A stretch of DNA of 64,000 nucleotides, from the NCBI GenBank assembly GCA_964599695.1, contig CAZRGP010000003.1, positions 62,001-126,000 on the forward strand. The letters run 5' to 3'. The number at the start of each line of letters is the position of its first letter. The first letter of the stretch is position 1. Shown here in pieces: positions 42,552-51,652 of this stretch. Made by a program: the position numbers and the translations under genes. The DNA is from RUG11783 sp964599695 (GTDB lineage: Bacteria; Bacillota; Clostridia; Oscillospirales; Ruminococcaceae). A model generated the notes under the pieces. The model did not search any database and was not told the origin of the DNA. It saw nothing but the letters and a program-made list of their open reading frames with translations.

Positions 42552-44096
42552 TTATCGTTTTTCTTCTGTAAGTCCCGATCCGGTCAGACGCAGGATCTTC
42601 GTGCACACTTCCGCCAGATATTTCCGGTCATGGGAGACACTGATGATCGCCCCGGGAAAGTCAGAGAGCATCCTGCGGATCACCGGTCCCGACAGCGGTG
42701 AGAAGTTCCGGGTGGGCTCGTCCAGGACCAGCACATTGGCGCCTGAAGTGTTCATCCGGAGGAGGAAGATCTTCGCCTGCTGGCCTCCGGAAAGCTCCCG
42801 TATGGGGCGTTCCATCTCCTCTGCGGTGAAACGGAGAGCGGCAAGCCAGTTCTTCACCTTCTTTTTCTCTTCCGGATCCCCTGTGCGGCAGATCGTATCC
42901 ACGGCGGTGGAGTCCGGATCGAGATAGTCGGTATAGTTCTGTGGCATATACATCATTCGGATATCTTCCCTGCCCGACAATGCTTCCACGATCCGCTTCA
43001 GAAGGGTCGTCTTCCCTGCTCCGTTCTTCCCGATGATGCCGATCTTCTCCGGTCCCCGAACGTTCAGTGCCGCGTCTTTCGCAAGAAGAACGGAACCGTC
43101 CGGAGCATACAGATCTTCCGGTCCCCATTCGATGACGGTCTTGCCGTTGGGGAGGATATTCTCCTCCGTTCCCAGCCGGAAATTGATGGCCTCTTCCGCA
43201 TAGGGCATGGAGGTCATCTCCTCATCCTGACGCTCGAATCTGCGCTCCATCGCCTTGACGGAGGCCATCTTTTTCTTGAGAAGCCTCGCTCCATGGGGGT
43301 CCGACTGACTGATATTGTTCTGAGCCTGCTCCACTTTCTGGGCGATCCGCCGGAATTTCTCATCCCGGATCTTCTTCTCCCTCAGGTCCGCCTTCGCCTG
43401 CTGCTCCTGCCTCTCAAAGGCTCCGAGCCTCCTGGAAACATACCCGTCGTAATCGGTGTGTTCCACCGTATATCTGCTCTCCCTCTTCCGGTAGAGCTGC
43501 TCCAGGTGGATGACCATGTTCGCGGTCTTTTCGATAAGGGCCTCGTCATGGGAGATATAAAGGACGATCCCGTCGAAACCGAGGATCATCTTCTCCAGCC
43601 ATTCCAGCGTCTCGATATCGATGTCATTGGAAGGCTCGTCCAGAAGAAGGACCGTTGGATCGCTCAGCAGGATCCGGAGCATCTGCGCTTTCACTTTCTC
43701 CCCTCCGGACAGAGTCCCCATGATCCGGTCACTGTAACAGAGATCGGGATCCAGCCCAAACTGAGAAGTGAGAGATAGCACAGCGCTGTGGTCGGCATTT
43801 CCGAACGAAGGCGCCTCACAATAGTATTCATAGGCTGTTTTCCCCCGGTCCGGGAAAGGCATCTCCTGAGGGAGATAACCCAGGACCTCGCCCCGTTTGA
43901 CGCATGTCCCCTCCGCATCCGCATACTCATCAATGTGGGACGGATCCGCGATCCATTTAAGCAGGGTGGACTTTCCGTTCCCCTCCTCTCCGATGATGAC
44001 CGCCTTGTCCCCCGGATTGAGGGTACAGGAAAAATGATCCAGGATGGTCCTGAGATCTTTTCTGTGTGTAATGGTAAGATCACGGATCTGCAGCAT
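42552..44096 (-). CDS. ABC-F ribosomal-protection ATPase (antibiotic-resistance type)
   Basis: 514 residues: two ABC domains and no membrane segment. Domain 1 has Walker A GEEGNGKST, signature LSGGEKVK and LLLDEPSNDID; the charged linker lies at about 240-300. Domain 2 has GKNGAGKTT, LSGGQQAK and VLDEPTRNFSP, the TRNFSP form I associate with Lsa- and CplR-like resistance proteins. Such proteins bind the ribosomal E site and dislodge lincosamide, streptogramin A or pleuromutilin drugs. The resistance spectrum cannot be told. ATG 44096 has GGAGAGG 7 bases upstream. The leader carries a short frame and a terminator, as in drug-induced ABC-F genes. Confidence 0.88.
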   Translation of the reverse strand: MLQIRDLTITHRKDLRTILDHFSCTLNPGDKAVIIGEEGNGKSTLLKWIADPSHIDEYADAEGTCVKRGEVLGYLPQEMPFPDRGKTAYEYYCEAPSFGNADHSAVLSLTSQFGLDPDLCYSDRIMGTLSGGEKVKAQMLRILLSDPTVLLLDEPSNDIDIETLEWLEKMILGFDGIVLYISHDEALIEKTANMVIHLEQLYRKRESRYTVEHTDYDGYVSRRLGAFERQEQQAKADLREKKIRDEKFRRIAQKVEQAQNNISQSDPHGARLLKKKMASVKAMERRFERQDEEMTSMPYAEEAINFRLGTEENILPNGKTVIEWGPEDLYAPDGSVLLAKDAALNVRGPEKIGIIGKNGAGKTTLLKRIVEALSGREDIRMMYMPQNYTDYLDPDSTAVDTICRTGDPEEKKKVKNWLAALRFTAEEMERPIRELSGGQQAKIFLLRMNTSGANVLVLDEPTRNFSPLSGPVIRRMLSDFPGAIISVSHDRKYLAEVCTKILRLTGSGLTEEKR

Positions 44097-44113
44097 ATCT
44101 TTTCCTCTCCAAC

Positions 44114-44139
44114 AAAAAAACTGCACGGCGGCCGTGCAG
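44114..44139 (-). terminator. Attenuator terminator ahead of the ABC-F gene
   Basis: On the minus strand, CTGCACGGC pairs with GCCGTGCAG and is followed at once by seven T, about 18 bases ahead of the start codon. An upstream hairpin (AGGAGCC/GGCTCCT, 44203-44219) is a candidate partner. The position marks a conditional terminator. Confidence 0.75.
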
Positions 44140-44244
44140 AAAAACGTCTGGGATCCTGACGGAGACCGCAGCACGCACTTTTTCTGAAAAGGCCACCCAA
44201 ACAGGAGCCGATGGCTCCTAACGGATATGGACACTGATCAGAAA

Positions 44245-44256
44245 TTATTTGCGCAT
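44245..44256 (-). CDS. Three-codon leader peptide (Met-Arg-Lys)
   Basis: On the minus strand, ATG CGC AAA TAA follows AGGAAGGAGA with a 9-base gap, near the start of the ABC-F leader. A strong ribosome site ahead of so short a frame suggests a ribosome-stalling sensor. It is not an expected gene product. Confidence 0.55.
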   Translation of the reverse strand: MRK

Positions 44257-44287
44257 TCCGGTATATCTCCTTCCTGTTCCTATATTC

Positions 44288-44296
44288 AGTATAGCA
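44288..44296 (-). promoter_or_regulatory. Promoter of the ABC-F leader
   Basis: On the minus strand, an extended -10 TGCTATACT (TATACT at 44288-44293) lies about 20 bases ahead of the leader-peptide ribosome site. The -35 is weak. Confidence 0.5.
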
Positions 44297-44336
44297 TCTC
44301 TCCGGCCTGAAAAGAAGTTTTTAACCGCAAGTTCAA

Positions 44337-44366
44337 AGGCCGGAGCACAATGCTGTGCGCCGGCCT
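44337..44366 (-). terminator. Hairpin after the M16 peptidase gene
   Basis: On the minus strand, GGCCGG...CCGGCC with inner GCACA/TGTGC is followed by TTTG. The T-run is short, so it is a moderate terminator. Confidence 0.55.
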
Positions 44367-44375
44367 CATAAGATC

Positions 44376-47243
44376 TCATAGCTTGCAGACGGTGATGTCT
44401 TCCCTCTCGTCCAGCATCTCGTCGATGCCAACGATGGAAAGCGCTCCCTTTTCGGCAAACTCCTTCCAGAAGGGTATGCCTTCAAGGAGCTTCTCCTTGG
44501 TGGTCCGGAGCGTTTCCTCACGCTCCGCTTTCAGTTCTTCCCTCGTGTATCCGGCAAACCAGATCCGGTCACCGTAAGCTCCCTGCTCCCTGGGAGTCCT
44601 CAGCGGCTCATCCTCCGCCAGGGTGGAGATGATGAAGCCGTCCAGGCTCTCATCGCTCTCGCAGAATTGCTGCAGGAACTCGGCGATATGTTTGTTTGCC
44701 TCAAGGGATGCTGCCGGATGGGGATCCCTGTAGGAATAGGAGGTGATCCCTCCGTTCTTCCTCGCCACGACACCGGTTCCGTAGGCGCCTCCCTGAACAC
44801 GGACCACGTTCCAGAGATATCCCAGCGAGATGATGTTGGAAGCTACCCGCATGCTGCCGTCGAACTCCCGGTCGAACATTATGCCCTGAGCGGAGAAGCC
44901 GCTCTTCGCGGGGACGGGGCAGCCCATAGATTCGGGAAGGTCCGCGGTAAAGGAAGCCTTATCTGGTACAGCCGTTCCTTCCGGCAACGCGGACAACAGT
45001 GTATGAAGAGACACGGGATGGGTTGCGGAGACGCTGACCAGCAGCCGATCTCTGCAGAAAGCTTCCTTCTGCAGGGAGTCCATGAAAGCGATATAATCAT
45101 CGCCTCTCTCGTCAAAATGGTTCGTCAGCTCATGCATCTCAAGGATCGCGGAATAGCCGGAGATCCGGTCGGACAGAGCTCCTGCGGCGCTGTACCGGGA
45201 CATGGTGTTCTTGATCGCCAGGGAATGTCCGGCTTCGATCGGCATCTTCTTGAACATCTCATCCCCCTGGATAAAGATCTCCCTGATCTTATCCGGCTGA
45301 TGGAAATCGGTCTTCTGAAGGATCTCCAGGATCAGTTTCTGGGCATCTTCCAGTTTATCCTCCAGAACACTGCAGGATACCGAAATGTACGGCGTACAGA
45401 ACTCCGGTTCATTTTTTCTGGTACTGATGTCGAAGCCAACATCCAGTCTTCCGACCGTGAGCTTGGACAGTTCCTGCAGCTGAAGGGCAGTGTAATTCTC
45501 GGTGGAGAGCCTTCCGAACAGATTGCCGGATCTCGCGATCCGGAACAGGTCGTCAGCACTGTAATCCGTGATCTTGAAGTACAGCGTAAAATGTACAACA
45601 CCGGGACAGGGCACTTCATGGAAGAGCACCTTCACTCCGTCTTCCTCGGACTCATCCGTCTCCACGAAATCCGGTTCCACGTTGACCTGGTCCAGGGTCA
45701 GAACGGGCAGCGCAGCAAGCTGTTCCGGGGTGTCCGGTGTCTGCTGCCGCTCGGTCAGTTTCTCGTTCATCCGGATGTTCTCCAGGATCTGCTCCTCGGT
45801 CCAGTTCTCTGTTGCCGCACGAACGCGGTCCGCCTCTGCGGCGCGCTCCTCCTCTCCCGCGTAATAGGAGGGTATTCCGTGAATGATGGTCCAGTCCTTA
45901 TTGTCGATGAACAGTTCCTTGAGAAGGTCCTGCATCCCGCCGTTTTCGATCATCTCCCGGACTGCGGCGAAGTCCTTCTGATATACCATGTACTGCATCG
46001 GGTCGCCGCCGTACAGCCAGCTTCCGGTGGCGCTAAAGCAGCGGTCAAGCCCCTGAGGCTCGTCCGGCTCCAGCGTGCGGAACTCCATCAGACTTTCGGA
46101 AGCGATCAGAGCGTTCTTGTCTACGCCTTCGTCATATACCTTCCTGATCTCCCTGCGGATCAGGTCGAGCACATCATTTGCCCTGCCACCGTCCATGTTC
46201 TTTACGGTGATCTCCAGGTAGGACTGCTTCATAACATCCTCTACATTGGCAGTCATCTCTTTTGCAAGACCGGATGACAGGAGTGCCCTCTTGACGGGCG
46301 ATTCATTGGAATCGAAGAGAACGTCCTTCAGAACACTGACCGCCATGGTCTTCGCACGGTCGCGCCAGTCCCCGAACAGAATACCGATGGAAAGGATCTC
46401 CTGATCCTTGATCTGCTCCTCCTTCGCGAGTTCGAAAACGAAGGACTGCTCCGTCGCCCTGGGTTTCTGATACGGGATGATATATTTGACCTCACTCGGC
46501 TCAAATCTTCCGAGATAGGATCCCAGCAGCTCAAATGTCTCTTCCACCGGGATATCACCGTCCAGGAAGACCTTGGCGTTGGAGGGATGATAGTATTTCT
46601 TATACTGTTCCACCAGTCTCTCATAGGTGAGGGACGGAATGACGGCGGGATCTCCGCCGGAATTATAACGGTAGCAGTTGGAGGGGAACATCGCCTCCCT
46701 CATCTTCTCTTCCGTCATGCGGTCCGCCCCGCTCATGGCGCCTTTCATCTCGTTGTACACGACACCGTTGAAAACAAACCCGTCCTCGGAAGGTTCGATA
46801 TGGAATCCCTCCTGATAGAAGATGAAGGGATCCTGAAGGAGCCTCGGCGCGAACACCGCATCCAGGTAAACTTCAGTCAGGTTGAGGAAGTCCCTGGTGT
46901 TCCTGCTGGACACGGGGAACATGGTCATGTCCGGGAATGTCAGCGCGTTGAGGAAGGTATTCATGGATGTCTTGAGAAGCTCAACGAAGGGTTCCTTCAC
47001 GGGGAACTTTTCCGAACCGTTGAGCAGGGAGTGCTCCAGGATGTGGAAGACGCCCGTGCTGTCCTCCGGAATGGTCTTGAAGATGATGGAGAACAGCTTG
47101 TTGTCGATCCCGTTGTCCATCCAGCAGATCTCTGTGCCGGTCTTGTCATAGACCAGTTCTACCATCCTGCCTTTGAACTCATCGGATGTGCGGATCCTGC
47201 GGACCGTGAAACCGAGCTGCTGATCGCCGATATTGTTAAACAT
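44376..47243 (-). CDS. M16C zinc metallopeptidase (presequence-protease-like)
   Basis: 955 residues, the single-chain clam-shell form of the M16C group. The inverted zinc motif HILEH (residues 67-71) lies in VFHILEHSLLNGSEKF. The rest shows the four repeated alpha/beta modules by length. These enzymes degrade free peptides up to about 70 residues in the cytoplasm or organelles. No signal peptide is present. CAGGAGC precedes the ATG. It is a single gene between fucO and the ABC-F leader, all on the minus strand. Confidence 0.9.
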   Translation of the reverse strand: MFNNIGDQQLGFTVRRIRTSDEFKGRMVELVYDKTGTEICWMDNGIDNKLFSIIFKTIPEDSTGVFHILEHSLLNGSEKFPVKEPFVELLKTSMNTFLNALTFPDMTMFPVSSRNTRDFLNLTEVYLDAVFAPRLLQDPFIFYQEGFHIEPSEDGFVFNGVVYNEMKGAMSGADRMTEEKMREAMFPSNCYRYNSGGDPAVIPSLTYERLVEQYKKYYHPSNAKVFLDGDIPVEETFELLGSYLGRFEPSEVKYIIPYQKPRATEQSFVFELAKEEQIKDQEILSIGILFGDWRDRAKTMAVSVLKDVLFDSNESPVKRALLSSGLAKEMTANVEDVMKQSYLEITVKNMDGGRANDVLDLIRREIRKVYDEGVDKNALIASESLMEFRTLEPDEPQGLDRCFSATGSWLYGGDPMQYMVYQKDFAAVREMIENGGMQDLLKELFIDNKDWTIIHGIPSYYAGEEERAAEADRVRAATENWTEEQILENIRMNEKLTERQQTPDTPEQLAALPVLTLDQVNVEPDFVETDESEEDGVKVLFHEVPCPGVVHFTLYFKITDYSADDLFRIARSGNLFGRLSTENYTALQLQELSKLTVGRLDVGFDISTRKNEPEFCTPYISVSCSVLEDKLEDAQKLILEILQKTDFHQPDKIREIFIQGDEMFKKMPIEAGHSLAIKNTMSRYSAAGALSDRISGYSAILEMHELTNHFDERGDDYIAFMDSLQKEAFCRDRLLVSVSATHPVSLHTLLSALPEGTAVPDKASFTADLPESMGCPVPAKSGFSAQGIMFDREFDGSMRVASNIISLGYLWNVVRVQGGAYGTGVVARKNGGITSYSYRDPHPAASLEANKHIAEFLQQFCESDESLDGFIISTLAEDEPLRTPREQGAYGDRIWFAGYTREELKAEREETLRTTKEKLLEGIPFWKEFAEKGALSIVGIDEMLDEREDITVCKL

Positions 47244-47317
47244 TTGTCTTGCTCCTGATCTTTTTTCTTGAAATCATTATAGCAATTCTTTCCGCAGATT
47301 TCTCCAGTTGTTTGCAC

Positions 47318-47344
47318 AGCAAAAGAGGCAGCGCGCTGCCTCTT
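47318..47344 (-). terminator. Terminator of fucO
   Basis: A perfect 22-base palindrome (AAGAGGCAGCG/CGCTGCCTCTT, 47323-47344) is followed by TT on the minus strand; moderate. Confidence 0.65.
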
Positions 47345-47365
47345 TCGTACGTATGATCTGCGTTG

Positions 47366-48517
47366 TTATTTCATCAGGGAGAGGAACATCTCCTTGATGT
47401 CCTCCACGGTGACAGGACGGGGGTTGCCGGGTGTGCAGGCATCCTTCAGCGCGTCCGCGGAAAGGGCGTCCACATCCTCCATCGGGACGACGTCCTTGAG
47501 GGACATGACGATGCCGACATCCTCGCCGAGCTTCTTGACTGCTGCGACTGCTTCCGCTCTCGCTGTCTCAAGATCCGCTGTGTAGGCGTCTTCCACGCCG
47601 AAGGCTGCCGCGATGTCGCGGTACTTCTCACCGGTCACAGGCGCGTTGTAAGCCATAACGGTGGGGAGCAGTGTCGCGCAGGCCTTGCCGTGAGGCATGC
47701 CGTAGTAAGCGGAGAGGGTATGCGCCATGGAGTGGTCCACGCCGAGTCCGACGTTGGAGAAGCCCATGCCTGCCACGTACTGTGCGAGAGCCATCGCTTC
47801 TCTTCCCTCCGGTTCGCCGTTGACGGCTCCGCGAAGGTTCTTCGCGATCATCTGGATCGCCTTGAGGTGGAACATATCAGAGAGTTCCCATGCTCCGGCG
47901 GTGATGAATCCCTCGATGGCGTGGGTCAGAGCGTCCATACCGGTGGCAGCTGTGAGTCCCTTTGGCATGGATGCCATCATGTCCGGATCGACGAAAGCGA
48001 CTACCGGGATGTCATGGACATCGACGCACACGAATTTACGCTTGTTCTCGGGGTCGGTGATAACATAGTTGATGGTGACCTCAGCGGCAGTTCCTGCCGT
48101 GGTAGGTACAGCCAGGATCGGAGTGCAGGGGTTCTTGGTGGGAGCCACGCCCTCGAGGGAACGGACATCCGCAAACTCAGGGTTGGTGTTGATGATGCCG
48201 ATTGCCTTCGCGGTATCCATGGAGGAGCCGCCTCCGATGGCTACGATGCAGTCCGCCTCCGCTTCCGCGAAAGCCTTGACACCGGACTGAACGTTCTCAA
48301 TGGTGGGGTTGGGCTGAATGTTGGAATACAGCGCATAGGGGATCCCTGCCTCATCCAGAAGATCCGTGACTTTCGCTGTAACACCGAAACGGACAAGATC
48401 CGGGTCGGAAGCGACGAACGCTTTCTTGAAACCGCGGGCCTTGATCTCGGTCACGATCTCCTTGACGGCACCGGCGCCGTGATAGGAAGTTTCATTTAAG
48501 ACAAAACGATTTGCCAT
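47366..48517 (-). CDS. fucO: Iron-containing alcohol dehydrogenase, FucO-like (lactaldehyde reductase)
   Basis: 383 residues. Long identical stretches to Escherichia coli FucO are recognisable from memory: MANRFVLNET, AVPTTAGTAAEVTINYVITD, QYVAGMGFSNVGLG. The metal-binding GMDALTHAIEG and HSMAH/MPHG histidines are present. FucO reduces L-lactaldehyde to 1,2-propanediol with NADH after fucose or rhamnose cleavage; related enzymes also serve general alcohol reduction. It stands alone here, well away from the rhamnosidase operon. AAGGAG in the leader precedes the ATG. Confidence 0.85.
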   Translation of the reverse strand: MANRFVLNETSYHGAGAVKEIVTEIKARGFKKAFVASDPDLVRFGVTAKVTDLLDEAGIPYALYSNIQPNPTIENVQSGVKAFAEAEADCIVAIGGGSSMDTAKAIGIINTNPEFADVRSLEGVAPTKNPCTPILAVPTTAGTAAEVTINYVITDPENKRKFVCVDVHDIPVVAFVDPDMMASMPKGLTAATGMDALTHAIEGFITAGAWELSDMFHLKAIQMIAKNLRGAVNGEPEGREAMALAQYVAGMGFSNVGLGVDHSMAHTLSAYYGMPHGKACATLLPTVMAYNAPVTGEKYRDIAAAFGVEDAYTADLETARAEAVAAVKKLGEDVGIVMSLKDVVPMEDVDALSADALKDACTPGNPRPVTVEDIKEMFLSLMK

Positions 48518-48558
48518 TTTTTATTCTCCTTGTTTCATAGTTTTCATTCTCCTTTACT

Positions 48559-48589
48559 ATTATACATATTTCGATATTAGATGTATCGA
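48559..48589 (-). promoter_or_regulatory. fucO promoter with inverted repeat
   Basis: On the minus strand TATAAT (48559-48564) lies about 42 bases ahead of fucO. The inverted repeat TCGATA-N7-TATCGA (48571-48589) covers the -35 area, a likely operator. Confidence 0.5.
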
Positions 48590-48693
48590 TTATTTTTGAG
48601 CTTTCCCGGATTTTCTGTTTTCACCAATATTTCTTCCTTTTCTTGGATGTTTTCACTATAATGATGTTGATATCTTTTTAGAAAGAGGCAGAT

Positions 48694-49884
48694 ATGAGGC
48701 AAGCAGAAAACAAGTTGCTATCCTTTATTGAGAAACACATTCTGTGGTTCGCCGGAGCGGTGCTTCTCTTCTTTTCTTTTTACGCGAGAAAGAATGTCCT
48801 TTACTATCTCAGCGGGGATATGAAGGCGTACCTGATCTCCTGGTATTACCAGATCCTGGATCACCATGGCTTCCCCTCCCTTGCCTTCCGGATCGGAAAC
48901 TACAACATCCCCTACCACTTCCTTATGTGCGTCGTGGCGCTGTTCAAGGGGGAGGCTGTCTACCTGATCAAGTACCTCTCCATCTTCTTCGACTATGTGC
49001 TGGCTGTCGCCGGCGCTCTGCTGGTGCGTGAGGCTGTTCCTGCTCACCGCAAGGACAGGAATCTGCTCACCTTTGCCGCTTTCTTTATCGTACTTGCCCT
49101 TCCCACTGTCTTTCTCAACTCTGCGGTATGGGGCCAGTGCGACGCGATCTTCACTTCATTTCTGATCTTCAGCATCTGGGCTTTCCTGAAAGATAAACCT
49201 TCCCTGGGTATGATCTTCTACGGTCTGTCCCTGTGCTTCAAACTTCAGGCGATCCTCCTGCTTCCCGCAGTGCTGCTCTACTACTTCTGCAGCAGGAAGC
49301 TCTCCCTGCTCCATTTTCTCTGGATCCCCGTTATGATGGCCGTGACCTCCCTTCCGGGCGTCTACTACGGAAGGAGCATCTTCGACTTCCTGGACATCTA
49401 CAAGGAGCAGGCGGAGATGTATCCCTACCTGACCATGGATTATCCCAACATCTACTACTTCGTTCCGAACGACTACCGGCTCTTCTCCACGTCCGGGATC
49501 CTGCTTACTTTGGCGGTGCTCCTGATCGGTTATACCGCCGTCATCTGGCTCGGACAGAAAAAGCCCTATGAATTCCAGGATTATTTCCGTTTCGCGATCT
49601 GGACGGCGTTTACCTGCATCATGTTCCTGCCCTCCATGCACGACCGTTACGGATTCCCCATGGAGATCATGCTTGTCCTGTACTGCATCATTTTCCGGGA
49701 ATATTTCTTTGAAGCCGCCGCTTCCATCGCTGTCGCGATCCTGGCTTATGTGCCCTTCCTGCTGGATTTCACACCTGTTCCCCTGACCTATGTCGCCGCA
49801 GGAAATATCGTTCTCTACCTGATCCTGTCCTGGCGCATCTGGAAAAGCACAGCGGAGCCCCGCTTCAAAGCCGCAAAAAAATAA
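48694..49884 (+). CDS. Gpi18-like membrane glycosyltransferase (DUF2029 type)
   Basis: 396 residues with about ten membrane helices. The N-terminal loop and the motifs VWGQCDAIF (around residue 147) and MHDRYGFP (around 315) are those of GT-C/Gpi18-like mannosyltransferases that use lipid-linked sugars outside the membrane. Substrate and acceptor are unknown. It is followed by its own terminator; the neighbours give no pathway clue. GAGGCAG precedes the ATG. Confidence 0.8.
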   Translation: MRQAENKLLSFIEKHILWFAGAVLLFFSFYARKNVLYYLSGDMKAYLISWYYQILDHHGFPSLAFRIGNYNIPYHFLMCVVALFKGEAVYLIKYLSIFFDYVLAVAGALLVREAVPAHRKDRNLLTFAAFFIVLALPTVFLNSAVWGQCDAIFTSFLIFSIWAFLKDKPSLGMIFYGLSLCFKLQAILLLPAVLLYYFCSRKLSLLHFLWIPVMMAVTSLPGVYYGRSIFDFLDIYKEQAEMYPYLTMDYPNIYYFVPNDYRLFSTSGILLTLAVLLIGYTAVIWLGQKKPYEFQDYFRFAIWTAFTCIMFLPSMHDRYGFPMEIMLVLYCIIFREYFFEAAASIAVAILAYVPFLLDFTPVPLTYVAAGNIVLYLILSWRIWKSTAEPRFKAAKK

Positions 49885-49928
49885 TTCAATGCAGTTTCGA
49901 TGATCGATCCATCCCAACGCATTCATTT

Positions 49929-49955
49929 AAGAGACCGTTACCGGTCTCTTTTTTG
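49929..49955 (+). terminator. Terminator of the glycosyltransferase gene
   Basis: AAGAGACCG pairs with CGGTCTCTT and is followed by TTTTG. Confidence 0.8.
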
Positions 49956-49960
49956 TATGA

Positions 49961-49993
49961 TTTAAAGTTGGTTTAAAGTAGGGATGCTAGGAT
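49961..49993 (+). promoter_or_regulatory. Direct-repeat operator and extended -10 of the lipoprotein gene
   Basis: TTTAAAGT occurs twice (49961-49968, 49972-49979), 11 bases apart, the helical spacing used by OmpR/PhoB-type regulators. TGCTAGGAT (ending at 49993) is the possible extended -10; no good -35 is present, which fits activation. Confidence 0.5.
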
Positions 49994-50041
49994 ATCATCA
50001 ACGGAGAGAACTCCTCCGAAATCACACAAGGAGATACAACA

Positions 50042-51493
50042 ATGAAACATGCAAAGAAAGTTCTCGCAGCATTCCTCGGGTGTGCAGTTCTCTTATCTCT
50101 CACCTCATGCGGGAAAACACCGGAATCTGCTGCGGCAGAGAACAATGAGACAGTTGTCGAGACCGAAACAACTGCAGAGAATCACAGCACCGCCTATCTG
50201 ACCAAAGACGATATCGTCGTCAATGATACATACGAGAATACAGCGGACGGCGAGCATGCCATCCTGGCAGATGGTGAAGACGCCTCCTACTCCAACATCG
50301 CGGTTCAGAAGACCGGAGACTCCTCCGGGGATGAAGCGGATTTCTACGGCGAGAATGCAGCAGTCTTCGCCACCAACGGAGCTACCCTGGACCTGAGCGG
50401 GATCCTTGTTGAGACCGACGGCACCCACGCCAACGGCGTATTCAGCTACGGGACCGGAACGACCGTGAATATCTCAGACTCGGTGATCCTGACCGATGGA
50501 AACTGCTCCGGAGGCCTTATGACCACCGGAGGCGGGACGATGAATGCCTCCAACCTGACGATCCACACTACCGGAAACTCCTCCGCTGCCATCCGCTCCG
50601 ACCGGGGCGGCGGCACCGTAAATGTTACGGGAGGCAGCTATACCACCGACGGAAAAGGTTCCCCCGTCATCTACTCCACAGCCGACATCACCGTCAGCGA
50701 CGCCGAACTGACTTCCACATCATCCCAGGGTATCGTGGTGGAAGGAAAGAACTCCGTCACCCTCAACAACGTTACACTGACAGCGGACAACAATTCCAAA
50801 AACAGCGATAAATCCGACTATTATCAGGCCGTCATGATCTACCAGTCCATGTCCGGTGACGCTGCGGAAGGCACTGCCTCCTTCGCCATGAACGGCGGTT
50901 CCCTCACCAACCTGAACGGAGACGTATTCTTCGTCAACAATACCACCGCTACCATCGATCTCACTTCCGCCGAGATCGTCAACGAAGGTGAAGGCGTGTT
51001 CCTGCGCGCCGCGGCTGCGGGATGGGGCACCGAGGGTTCCAACGGAGGACATGTCATTCTTACGGCATCCGATCAGGAGATGAACGGCGACATCCTGGTG
51101 GACAAAGTCTCCACGCTCAACCTCTATCTGAATGACGGATCTTCTTTCACCGGCGCGATCAATCCGGATGGAGAAGAAGGTGAAGTCTATGTCGAGATCG
51201 AAGAAGGAAGCACCTGGACCCTCACGGGGGACTCGTACATCACATCCCTCACCTGCTCTGCAGGCTCCATCGACCTCAACGGATACAAGCTCTACGTGAG
51301 CGGTACCGCATACGAAGAAGGGACAGTCTCTGAAGGGACAGCGGTGGAATGGACCGCATCCTCTTCTGGAAACAGCGGAAGCGCTCCTTCGGGCGGTGAT
51401 ATGGCCGGCGGCACTCCCCCTGAAAGACCTGAATCCGGACCTTCCGGACAGGGCGGGACCCCTCCCGAAAAGCCGGATGGAGAGAGGCCCTGA
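50042..51493 (+). CDS. Secreted lipoprotein with beta-helix-like repeats
   Basis: 483 residues. It has a lipoprotein signal (LTSC, acylated cysteine near residue 23), then a long region of short repeats rich in Gly, Thr, Asn and Ser (for example ATLDLSGILVETDG, TVNISDSVILTDG, TVNVTGGSYTTDG, SVTLNNVTLTADN) that reads as a right-handed beta-helix, as in pectate-lyase-like or adhesin proteins. The C-terminal 45 residues are a Pro/Gly/Glu-rich tail. No catalytic residues are evident. AAGGAGATACAACA precedes the ATG. It may bind surface or plant glycans (inference); the family is not recognised. Confidence 0.8.
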   Translation: MKHAKKVLAAFLGCAVLLSLTSCGKTPESAAAENNETVVETETTAENHSTAYLTKDDIVVNDTYENTADGEHAILADGEDASYSNIAVQKTGDSSGDEADFYGENAAVFATNGATLDLSGILVETDGTHANGVFSYGTGTTVNISDSVILTDGNCSGGLMTTGGGTMNASNLTIHTTGNSSAAIRSDRGGGTVNVTGGSYTTDGKGSPVIYSTADITVSDAELTSTSSQGIVVEGKNSVTLNNVTLTADNNSKNSDKSDYYQAVMIYQSMSGDAAEGTASFAMNGGSLTNLNGDVFFVNNTTATIDLTSAEIVNEGEGVFLRAAAAGWGTEGSNGGHVILTASDQEMNGDILVDKVSTLNLYLNDGSSFTGAINPDGEEGEVYVEIEEGSTWTLTGDSYITSLTCSAGSIDLNGYKLYVSGTAYEEGTVSEGTAVEWTASSSGNSGSAPSGGDMAGGTPPERPESGPSGQGGTPPEKPDGERP

Positions 51494-51520
51494 CCGCGGA
51501 TCCACAGACCGTATAGGCAA

Positions 51521-51557
51521 ACGCAGAAGAGAAATCCGCTCTTCTGCGTTTCTTTTT
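51521..51557 (+). terminator. Terminator of the lipoprotein gene
   Basis: ACGCAGAAGAG pairs with CTCTTCTGCGT and is followed by TTCTTTTT. Confidence 0.85.
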
Positions 51558-51652
51558 GTCCTCTTTCAGGCATAGCGGTAGCATTCACTGTTTTGCAATG
51601 ATAATATTAAAATAATGAAAATCTGTCCTTTGTAACTCAGGAAGGAGCCACC

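Noticed and set aside
44667..46277. Plus-strand 536-codon frame inside the M16 peptidase gene
   Set aside because: Antisense shadow; the minus-strand frame has the zinc motif and full domain length.
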